Below are positions 7,614-13,788 of a stretch of 13,788 bases of DNA, one piece after another. Origin of the DNA: Balneolales bacterium (GTDB taxonomy: Bacteria > Bacteroidota > Rhodothermia > Balneolales > Natronogracilivirgulaceae); contig SKIC01000213.1 in NCBI GenBank assembly GCA_007116685.1, positions 1-13,788 on the forward strand, in the 5' to 3' direction. The notes under the pieces are model-generated. The model ran no database searches. It had not been told where the DNA came from and saw nothing but the letters and a program-made list of their open reading frames with translations. Positions within the stretch are counted from its first letter, which is position 1, and the number at the start of each line of letters is the position of its first letter. A program made the translations under genes and the position numbers.

Positions 7614-8186
7614 ATGATATTCTTTTTATTGTTGGCTTTACCTCGCATTTTATTTTTAGGGGATAGTTTAACAGCCGGTTATGGGATCGGTGAAGATGCG
7701 GCGTTTCCTGCAATAATCTCAGAAAAAATTGAGTCCGCTGATTTTGAATATCAAGTAATAAATGCAGGCTTGAGCGGGGAAACCTCAGCCGGTGGACTTC
7801 GAAGAGTCGATTGGCTATTACGTTCTCCTGTAGATGTGTTGGTTTTGAGCTTAGGAGCCAATGATGGGCTTCGCGGAATCCCCGTCTCTGATACTAAAAA
7901 TAACTTACAGGGAATTATTGATAAGGTGAGAGAATCTAATCCTGAAGTAAAAATTGTTATTTCAGGTATGATGGTTCCACCGAATATGGGTGAAACATAC
8001 GCTCGCGAATTTCAAGATATCTTTCCTCAGCTTGCCGAAAAGAACAACGCATTTTTAATCCCTTTTTTATTGGAAGGTGTGGCCGGTGATCCTGAGTTGA
8101 ATTTATCGGATGGTATTCATCCAACCGAGGATGGACACAAGATTATGGCCAAAACGGTATGGGATATCCTTAAAGATGTATTGTAG
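7614..8186 (+). CDS. tesA: SGNH/GDSL esterase, TesA-like (arylesterase / thioesterase I / lysophospholipase L1)
   Basis: This is a small Ser-hydrolase of the SGNH family that cleaves acyl esters or thioesters; in E. coli TesA works in the periplasm. The 190-aa protein shows every SGNH block: block I FLGDSLTAGYG with nucleophile Ser18, block II Gly55 in LSGETSAGG, block III GAND with Asn83, and block V DGIHPTEDG with Asp166 and His169. The N-terminus is unusual. From the only possible start in this frame (ATG 7614; an in-frame stop lies at 7602-7604) there are just ten residues, MIFFLLLALP, before the catalytic core: hydrophobic but without a charged n-region or clear cleavage site. Export is therefore uncertain. 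It is divergent from the ybbAP-like pair and 44 bp ahead of ppc, with which it could be co-transcribed. The family call is firm; the natural substrate is not known. Confidence 0.92.
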   Translation: MIFFLLLALPRILFLGDSLTAGYGIGEDAAFPAIISEKIESADFEYQVINAGLSGETSAGGLRRVDWLLRSPVDVLVLSLGANDGLRGIPVSDTKNNLQGIIDKVRESNPEVKIVISGMMVPPNMGETYAREFQDIFPQLAEKNNAFLIPFLLEGVAGDPELNLSDGIHPTEDGHKIMAKTVWDILKDVL

Positions 8187-8230
8187 ACCGTAAATATTAA
8201 ACTGAATTTAAATTTAATACCTAAAAAACT

Positions 8231-11020
8231 ATGTATTTCAGCACCACAGACGATAGTATCAAACTACAAAAGATCAAAGATGATTTGAATTATCTTCACA
8301 CTTGTTTTCTCGATATGCTTAAGGATATGGGAGAAGATGATGTTGCTAAAATTTTAGATGGCGACGAAAACGCACAAGCCGATCCTGAAAAAATAAGCAA
8401 AGCATTTTCGCTTTATTTTCAATTGGTTACTATCGTTGAAGAAAACGCATCTGTCCAATTACGTCGTAAATTAGAAAACGAGCATGGTCTTGAGAGAATT
8501 TCCGGCTTGTGGGGAAAAACCCTGAAAGAATTAAAAGAGGCTGGCAGAACCCAAGAGGAAATCCGAAAGGAACTACCTAAATCGCGTATTGAACCGGTGC
8601 TTACGGCCCACCCAACCGAATCAAAGCGCTCTACAGTAATTGATCAGCTTAGAGAAATTTACCTGTTGATGGTAAAACGAGAGAACCGCCTTTGGACAGA
8701 AAACGAATTAGCGCACATCACTCGGGATATCAAAGCAGGTTTACAAAGGTTATGGATTACCGGACAGGTATTCCTTCAAAAGCCTGAAATCAAAGATGAA
8801 TTACGAAACGTAATTCACTATCTGAAAAATGTGTTCCCTAAAGTGCTGCCTTTACTTGATGAGCGCTTAAAAGATGCCTGGAAAGATGCCGGCTTCGATG
8901 TAAGTGTACTTCAGGAAACATCAGCACTTCCTAAAGTATCTTTTGGCAATTGGGTTGGAGGAGACCGTGACGGACACCCTTTCGTTACAGAAGAAGTGAC
9001 CAAAAAGACGCTGTTCGAGCTTCGTAAACATGCTTTGGACTTGATTAAAAAAGACTTATTTGGGCTGGGTAGAAAATTAAGTATTTCCAACTTAGAGGTT
9101 GATGTTCCAAAGTATTTGACTGATAGAATTTCTGAAATGGCAGAATCCGCAGGTGAAGAAGGCAGAGTTGCCGTAGCCAGAAATACTATTGAGCCATGGA
9201 GACAGTTTATCAATTTGATGCAGGTTTATTTACCGATTGACGAATTCGGTAATCCCCTGGAAAAACCGGATCCTGAAAGATATTACATTGCAGAAGGCGA
9301 ACTCTTGAAAGATTTAGATATCCTCTGTAAATCACTCAGAGATTGTAATGCACACTGGGTTGCTGATTCGGATGTATTGCCCGTTGCCAGAAACGTAGAA
9401 ACATTCGGATTTCACCTCGCTGCGTTGGACATTCGCCAGAACAGTAAGTTTCACGATGCTGCGCTGTCTCAATTATTGGTCGCTGCCGGAATTGAGGATG
9501 GAGAGAATTTCGCAAATTGGTCAGAAGAAAAGCGCGTTACCTTTTTAAATAAAGAACTTGAAACTTCCCGCCCTTTTGTACGCCATAGATTTGGTTTGGG
9601 CTTGGAATCAGAAGCCGTATTGGCGGTGTACAGAGTTCTTTATAAGCAAATTCGAAGATTTGGGGTTAAGGGATTAGGCTCTTTGATTATCAGTATGACG
9701 CGTAGTCTATCTGATTTACTGGTAGTTTATGTTTTGGCCAGAGAAGCCGGATTGATGGAATTACAAGAAGAGGGAATGGCTTGTTTGTTACCTGTTGTGC
9801 CTTTGTTTGAAACTATTGAAGATTTAGAAAAAGGCTCCCAGATTTTGGATGATTTCTTATCACATCCAATAACCAAAAGAAGTCTTATTGCTTCCAAGAA
9901 AAGTCCAGATGAGGATATTTCGGTGCAAGTAATGGTTGGTTACAGCGATAGCAACAAAGACGGTGGTATTATGGCCAGTCTTTGGAGTCTAAATGTAGCG
10001 CAAAGAAATCTAGCAGAAGTTGGTGATAAGCATGGCATTCGAATTCGGTTTTTCCACGGTCGTGGTGGTACCATCAGCCGTGGTGCGGGACCAACACACC
10101 GATTTATCTCCGGATTGCCAGTTGGAACCATTAATGGAGATCTCAGACTTACTGAACAGGGCGAGGTAATAGCACAGAAATATGCCAACAGAATTACGGC
10201 TTTATATAATCTGGAATTGCTTCAAGCCGGTACCGTTGGTATTACCTTAGGAGTTTTTGATGAGACCGATGAAAACAAAAATGAACCTCCTCAAAAGAAA
10301 ATCCAAAAATATCAAACCCTTGAGCCTATCGTAGACAAAGTTTACCGATATAGCCTTGAGAGTTATCAAGGTCTGGTAAAGGCACAAGACTTTGTCTCTT
10401 TCTTCGCTCAAACCACTCCTATCGATATAATTGAATCAAGTAGTATTGGTTCTCGCCCGGCACGTCGTACCGGAAAAAGAACATTTGAAGATTTGAGAGC
10501 TATTCCTTGGGTATTTAGCTGGTCTCAATCTCGATTCTTTATAACAGGTTGGTATGGTGTAGGTTCTGCTTTACTGAAATTACAGCAGGAAGAACCGGAT
10601 GCTTTTAATTTGCTTAAAGAAAATGCTGTCTACTTCATGCCATTTCGGTATATCATCACAAACGCATCATCGGCGATAGCTTTAACCGATATTGAAATCA
10701 TGGATAGTTATGCGAGCTTGGTAGAAGATGATGCCTTAGCAACCACGTTCATGGCAAAAATCAAAGAGGAATTCATCAAAACCAAGGAAATGCTGGAAAT
10801 GCTTTACGGAATGCCTTTGGAAGAACGCCGACCGCGGATGTACACCATGATTGGTTTCAGAAGTAAACGCTTAGCTCAACTTCACAAACTTCAGATTTCA
10901 CAGTTGAGAGCCTGGAGAAAATTAAAGCAGGAAGGAAAAGAAAAAGAAGCACAGGAGGCTTTGCCTGAAATGCTTTTGGTACTTAATGCTATTGCAAGTG
11001 GCTTAGGAACTACTGGTTAA
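8231..11020 (+). CDS. ppc: Phosphoenolpyruvate carboxylase
   Basis: This cytoplasmic enzyme carboxylates PEP with bicarbonate to give oxaloacetate and phosphate, refilling the TCA cycle. The 929-aa protein is full length (E. coli Ppc is 883). Active-site elements appear in order: VLTAHPTESKRSTV with His127, GGDRDGHP at 243-250, the PEPC signature VMVGYSDSNKDGG (~567-579), the mobile loop FFHGRGGTISRGAGP with Arg611, QGEVIAQKY (~643), SRPARR at 741-746, and RAIPWVFSWSQSR at 756-768. The C-terminus ends GTTG where E. coli ends RNTG. By-eye alignment keeps Arg611 and Arg877 (E. coli Arg587 and Arg832) but places Ala817 and Thr927 where E. coli has Lys773 and Asn881, all four being aspartate-inhibitor ligands there. 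ATG 8231 has no clear Shine-Dalgarno sequence, only an A-rich run before it. The gene is followed by a strong terminator. Confidence 0.97.
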   Translation: MYFSTTDDSIKLQKIKDDLNYLHTCFLDMLKDMGEDDVAKILDGDENAQADPEKISKAFSLYFQLVTIVEENASVQLRRKLENEHGLERISGLWGKTLKELKEAGRTQEEIRKELPKSRIEPVLTAHPTESKRSTVIDQLREIYLLMVKRENRLWTENELAHITRDIKAGLQRLWITGQVFLQKPEIKDELRNVIHYLKNVFPKVLPLLDERLKDAWKDAGFDVSVLQETSALPKVSFGNWVGGDRDGHPFVTEEVTKKTLFELRKHALDLIKKDLFGLGRKLSISNLEVDVPKYLTDRISEMAESAGEEGRVAVARNTIEPWRQFINLMQVYLPIDEFGNPLEKPDPERYYIAEGELLKDLDILCKSLRDCNAHWVADSDVLPVARNVETFGFHLAALDIRQNSKFHDAALSQLLVAAGIEDGENFANWSEEKRVTFLNKELETSRPFVRHRFGLGLESEAVLAVYRVLYKQIRRFGVKGLGSLIISMTRSLSDLLVVYVLAREAGLMELQEEGMACLLPVVPLFETIEDLEKGSQILDDFLSHPITKRSLIASKKSPDEDISVQVMVGYSDSNKDGGIMASLWSLNVAQRNLAEVGDKHGIRIRFFHGRGGTISRGAGPTHRFISGLPVGTINGDLRLTEQGEVIAQKYANRITALYNLELLQAGTVGITLGVFDETDENKNEPPQKKIQKYQTLEPIVDKVYRYSLESYQGLVKAQDFVSFFAQTTPIDIIESSSIGSRPARRTGKRTFEDLRAIPWVFSWSQSRFFITGWYGVGSALLKLQQEEPDAFNLLKENAVYFMPFRYIITNASSAIALTDIEIMDSYASLVEDDALATTFMAKIKEEFIKTKEMLEMLYGMPLEERRPRMYTMIGFRSKRLAQLHKLQISQLRAWRKLKQEGKEKEAQEALPEMLLVLNAIASGLGTTG

Positions 11021-11043
11021 CATTAAATCAGAAACGTACTTTC

Positions 11044-11081
11044 AAAAAGCCAATGCAGTTAATTCTGTGTTGGCTTTTTTT
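11044..11081 (+). terminator. Rho-independent terminator after ppc
   Basis: An inverted repeat pairs 11044-11058 (aaaaagccaatgcag) with 11065-11079 (ctgtgttggcttttt) around a 6-nt loop. Ten outer pairs are perfect and the five inner ones include two G-U wobbles. A run of seven T (11075-11081) follows the GC part of the stem. It begins 23 bp after the ppc stop. The A-rich 5' arm could also make it work for transcripts coming from the right, although no minus-strand gene ends here. Confidence 0.88.
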
Positions 11082-11099
11082 ATGGTTGAAATCTCATTC

Positions 11100-11160
11100 C
11101 GATATTGTATTTTAAATAATACATATATATATTATTGTATAAATAAAATCTAACGAGATG
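11100..11160 (+). promoter_or_regulatory. AT-rich probable promoter of the SQR gene
   Basis: The block between the ppc terminator and the SQR start is almost pure A/T. A sigma70-like pair can be read: TTGTAT (11105-11110), a 17-bp spacer, TATATT (11128-11133). An alternative -10 is TATAAA at 11138-11143. An imperfect 22-bp palindrome (11115-11136, one mismatched pair) overlaps the first -10. Since the gene follows a terminator, it needs its own promoter; which element is used is a guess. Confidence 0.4.
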
Positions 11161-11168
11161 GAAACCAG

Positions 11169-12539
11169 ATGGAAAACAAACCGGATATGCAAAACGCAGA
11201 CGAAATCAGAAAAATATCGCGCCGTGATGCCTTAAAATATTTAGGACTAGGAACAGGTGCTATTGCCGTTGCTGGCACTACGGGAACGTATGGTTATAAA
11301 CGAAGTCTCAGAATTTCATCTCGCGAAGCCGCAATACTTCGTAAAAAGAAAATTGTGGTTGCCGGAGGGAGCATCGGTGGATTGGCGGTGGCTTCTCGAC
11401 TCATGAGAGCCGTGCCAGATGCCGATATAACAGTAATTGAGCCCAGAACGGAACATCATTATCAACCGGGCTACACCTTGGTTGCTACAGGGGTATATCG
11501 CCCAAAAGACGTTATTTTTCAGCAAGAAGATCTTTTCCTGCCGGGCATTAAATGGGTTAAAGACTATGTAGAAGCATTTGAGCCTGAAAAGAATCGTGTG
11601 CTAACCCGAAAAGGCGATTATGTAAACTACGATTATTTGGTGGTAGCCTTAGGAGTTCAGGAAAATTGGAATTCTATTGAGGGCTTAGCAGAAGCGATGG
11701 AGACTCCTTATGTAGCTAATGCCTATAAACTTGAATCCGGTATTAAGTTCCGGGAAATGGCTCGTAATTTTGAAAAAGGTAATGCCATTTTTACCTATCC
11801 CGCGGGTTACTTGAAATGTGGTGGCGCTCCTCAAAAAGTAACCTGGTTATCAGAAGATTTATGGCGAAGAAATGGCGTTCGTGATAATATTAATGTGCAT
11901 TTCCATACAACCAGACCATCTCTGTTTCCGGTAGTTCCCAAAGTCGATGAGGCTGTAACTCCTCTAATCGAAAAACGTGGTATTCATAATCATTATCACC
12001 AGTTTTTGAGAGCAATAAATTACAAAGACCGTGTCGCTATTTTTGAAGAACGTTTACCGGATGGATCAACAAGAGAAGTTCGTCAGCCTTATGATTTACT
12101 GCATCCTATGCCGATGTTTAGAACCCCAAAGCCATTAAGAGAAGGTCCGTTGACTGCTGAGGGAATCGGGGGGCAATTGCAGGTAGATCGCGAAACCTTA
12201 CAACACCGACGTTTCCCCAATGTATTCGGAGTAGGAGATAATGCCGCAACCGGTGCCGCAAAAACAGCCGCAACCATTCGAAAACAAGCTCCTGTAGTTG
12301 CCGGAAATATCGTAGATGCAGCTATGGAAAGACCACTTTCCTATGCTTACGATGGCGCTTCGGGATGTCCGCTCTTAACTCGTTATGGCAGATGCATGAT
12401 GTTTGAATTTGACTACAAAGGTAACTTAGTGAACGAATGGATATATCAATCCACCAAAGAAACCCGAACATGGTGGAATTTCAAAGTTCATGCTTTAAAA
12501 CCGCTATATCGTCATGTAATGATGAATGGTTTTGTATAG
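11169..12539 (+). CDS. sqr: Type II sulfide:quinone oxidoreductase with Tat signal
   Basis: This FAD flavoprotein oxidises sulfide to sulfane sulfur and passes electrons to the quinone pool at the membrane. The 456-aa protein follows the human SQOR pattern closely: dinucleotide fold IVVAGGSIGG (62-71), EHHYQPGYTLVATG (~95-108), YPAGYLKCGGAPQKVTWLSE with Cys217, the YDLLHPMPM segment, TLQHRRFPNVFGVGDN (second FAD contact, Asp357), and DGASGCPLLTRYGRCMMFEFDYKG with Cys400. Cys217 and Cys400 correspond to SQOR Cys201 and Cys379, the pair that holds the trisulfide. The C-terminus (WWNFKVHALKPLYRHVM) suits peripheral membrane binding. The N-terminus carries a twin-arginine motif, SRRDALK with Arg18-Arg19, then a mildly hydrophobic stretch (~21-40), so Tat export or an uncleaved anchor is likely. 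ATG 11169 keeps the whole Tat region; another ATG at 11158 is out of frame. The gene seems monocistronic and converges on the lipoprotein gene 11 bp away. Confidence 0.87.
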   Translation: MENKPDMQNADEIRKISRRDALKYLGLGTGAIAVAGTTGTYGYKRSLRISSREAAILRKKKIVVAGGSIGGLAVASRLMRAVPDADITVIEPRTEHHYQPGYTLVATGVYRPKDVIFQQEDLFLPGIKWVKDYVEAFEPEKNRVLTRKGDYVNYDYLVVALGVQENWNSIEGLAEAMETPYVANAYKLESGIKFREMARNFEKGNAIFTYPAGYLKCGGAPQKVTWLSEDLWRRNGVRDNINVHFHTTRPSLFPVVPKVDEAVTPLIEKRGIHNHYHQFLRAINYKDRVAIFEERLPDGSTREVRQPYDLLHPMPMFRTPKPLREGPLTAEGIGGQLQVDRETLQHRRFPNVFGVGDNAATGAAKTAATIRKQAPVVAGNIVDAAMERPLSYAYDGASGCPLLTRYGRCMMFEFDYKGNLVNEWIYQSTKETRTWWNFKVHALKPLYRHVMMNGFV

Positions 12540-12550
12540 ATAAATCCTTT

Positions 12551-13258
12551 TTATTCAGTGATTTTCAGAACGGCCTTGTTGGATTGAAAAACGGATTTTA
12601 GAATTCCTCCCGCTTCGGTGGCATCCTGTAAATCCTGAGTTTCCCGGCGCTGCATCCAAATGGTATGTGTGCCAATAAATTCCTCAGAAATTTCTGTTGT
12701 TGGGAATTGGATGGCAGAGGCATTTTCCTGATCGTTAAGTGCTAAGAACAGAGTTCCCTCAGAAGCTTCAATCACAGCAGAAATTTCTTCGTTTACTGCG
12801 ATAGGATTTCCTTGCCAATGAAGTAGCCCATCTCCGGAAAGAGATAAATGCAAGGTGTCCGCCAGTATAAGGGAATCAGCAAGCACAATAGTATTTGTGT
12901 ATTCATCCCCATTCAAATCCGAATAGAAGAATGTGCCGGTTTGATAATTTCCATCAAAGGTCTTCTTATAGGCAACAAAGCCCAGTGTTTCGGTTTTAGG
13001 GAGTAGGGTATTTTCGAATGTGATTTCAGCAGGTGGGCTGAGAATTAAATGGGTTTCATCCGCTAAAAAAACAGCTTTTGCCAGTGTTTTGTCTTCCTCT
13101 AAATCATAAGTCATAGTAAATTCGGTGACTATTCGTTGTTGATCTACATTCCCGGATTCTACTGTATCACAAGCTTGTAGTAACACCATCATCAAGAAAA
13201 AAGATATAGCCAGTATAAAATCAGGTTTGATTCTAATTTGTTGTGATTTGATAGTCAT
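12551..13258 (-). CDS. Hypothetical lipoprotein
   Basis: I do not recognise a family. From ATG 13256-13258 the protein is 235 aa with a textbook lipoprotein signal: a basic n-region (MTIKSQQIRIKPD), a hydrophobic core, and lipobox LQAC with Cys30, so it should be lipid-anchored in the envelope. A longer frame back to 13327 is open, but it would bury the signal peptide and overlap the divergent channel gene, so the shorter start is preferred. The mature part is acidic and rich in Thr, Asp, Glu and alternating hydrophobics, suggesting beta structure, with a DLNGDEY stretch that could be a loop. There are no catalytic motifs I can name. It diverges from the TMEM175-like gene over a 56-bp gap and converges with the SQR gene; neither pairing proves a shared role. 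Confidence 0.82.
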   Translation of the reverse strand: MTIKSQQIRIKPDFILAISFFLMMVLLQACDTVESGNVDQQRIVTEFTMTYDLEEDKTLAKAVFLADETHLILSPPAEITFENTLLPKTETLGFVAYKKTFDGNYQTGTFFYSDLNGDEYTNTIVLADSLILADTLHLSLSGDGLLHWQGNPIAVNEEISAVIEASEGTLFLALNDQENASAIQFPTTEISEEFIGTHTIWMQRRETQDLQDATEAGGILKSVFQSNKAVLKITE

Positions 13259-13314
13259 ATTTAGTAACGTTGGGGACTTGTAAAATATGGTGTAAACTGA
13301 AAGATTAAAGTAGC
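13259..13314. promoter_or_regulatory. Short divergent promoter region between lipoprotein and TMEM175-like genes
   Basis: These 56 bp separate two divergent starts, so both promoters must lie here or overlap the coding ends. The stretch ttgtaaaatatgg (from 13279) resembles a -10 region for the rightward gene, but no clear -35 partner or operator was seen. Confidence 0.3.
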
Positions 13315-13788
13315 ATGGATGAGTCAAAAATCACACAAAAAAAGTTTCTATGGAGAGACGGAGATGCGAGCAGGCTCGAAACCTTTAGTGATGCCGTTTT
13401 CGGATTTTCAATAGCACTACTTATTGTAACAATGGATGTGCCTGAAAGTTACAATGCATTAATTGAAACACTTTGGGGCTTTTTCGGTTTTCTGCTAAGC
13501 TTCGCCATGCTTGTGCTTATATGGTTTTATCATTACAGATTATTCACTCAGTATAAAATCAATGATTTATACATGATTATTCTGAATGCGGCTTTGCTCT
13601 TCGTTGTCCTCTTCTATGTTTACCCCTTGAAATATCTGACCAACCTTATCTCTGAGTTACTCATGGGAAATTTCCCACTCACACTGGAGGAAAGCAGAAA
13701 TTTGGTTTTGATTTACTCAGGCGGATTTATCGCAGTTTTTTCTGTCCTTGCCATGATGCACAGGCATGTGGTATCAGTATTGAAAGAG
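13315..13788 (+). CDS. TMEM175-family potassium channel (DUF1211), 3' partial
   Basis: The frame is open from ATG 13315 through 158 codons to the window edge. The family hallmark is clear: Arg20 followed by TFSDAVFGFSIALLIV, with the FSD motif at 24-26 at the start of the first membrane helix. Further hydrophobic helices follow at about 52-70 (WGFFGFLLSFAMLVLIWF), 85-103 (YMIILNAALLFVVLFYVY) and 132-147. Bacterial TMEM175 proteins are six-helix subunits that assemble into leak-type K+ channels with a hydrophobic gate in TM1; about one or two helices are missing beyond the edge. The N-terminal ~20 residues are charged and probably cytoplasmic. No downstream partner can be seen. Confidence 0.88.
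   Translation, partial: MDESKITQKKFLWRDGDASRLETFSDAVFGFSIALLIVTMDVPESYNALIETLWGFFGFLLSFAMLVLIWFYHYRLFTQYKINDLYMIILNAALLFVVLFYVYPLKYLTNLISELLMGNFPLTLEESRNLVLIYSGGFIAVFSVLAMMHRHVVSVLKE

Noticed and set aside
13259..13327. Longer N-terminus for the lipoprotein, starting at 13327
   Set aside because: It adds 23 residues ahead of a clear lipoprotein signal peptide and would overlap the start of the divergent channel gene.
1..13788. CRISPR array, tRNA or rRNA genes, prophage or integrase
   Set aside because: No regularly spaced repeats, no cloverleaf-like sequence that I could support, and no phage or integrase proteins; apart from the RAYT gene the window is housekeeping and envelope genes.

Overview
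The window reads as ordinary chromosome of a moderately AT-rich, Gram-negative, aerobic bacterium. The best guess is the Balneolota/Rhodothermota side of the Bacteroidota assemblage. That rests on three things: a fused E2-E1 2-oxoglutarate dehydrogenase of the KGD type in a genome that is clearly not high-GC actinobacterial, starts that mostly lack a clear Shine-Dalgarno sequence, and a type of RAYT transposase I associate with Bacteroidota-like genomes. The placement is inference; no rRNA or marker set is present.

Layout. (1) Positions 1-3500, plus strand: most of a multifunctional 2-oxoglutarate dehydrogenase (kgd/odhA type); its 5' end lies before the window. (2) Positions ~3503-4135, plus strand: a RAYT / IS200-like Y1 transposase gene whose reading frame runs back to the kgd stop but has no ATG, GTG or TTG before the HUH motif. 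A perfect 32-bp palindrome and a 15-bp tandem repeat sit inside its coding sequence. (3) Positions 4146-7396, minus strand: a two-gene ABC unit, an FtsX-like permease (ybbP-like) preceded by its ATPase (ybbA-like). (4) Positions 7614-8186, plus strand: a TesA-like SGNH esterase, divergent from the ABC unit, the same arrangement as tesA/ybbAP in E. coli. (5) Positions 8231-11020, plus strand: phosphoenolpyruvate carboxylase, closed by a strong intrinsic terminator. (6) Positions 11169-12539, plus strand: a type II sulfide:quinone oxidoreductase with an N-terminal twin-arginine signal. (7) Positions 12551-13258, minus strand: a lipoprotein of unknown function. (8) Positions 13315 to the end, plus strand: a TMEM175-type channel, cut by the window edge.

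The genes do not form one pathway. KGD (TCA cycle, 2-oxoglutarate consumption) and PEP carboxylase (oxaloacetate replenishment) are both central carbon enzymes. The ABC pair and TesA form a conserved envelope module. The SQR passes electrons from sulfide to the quinone pool. No tRNA, rRNA, CRISPR array, prophage or integrase was seen, and I found no clear new multi-gene system. The most unusual items are the RAYT gene with its embedded palindrome and missing start, the Tat signal on the SQR, apparent changes in the aspartate-inhibition site of the PEP carboxylase, and an odd N-terminus on the esterase.
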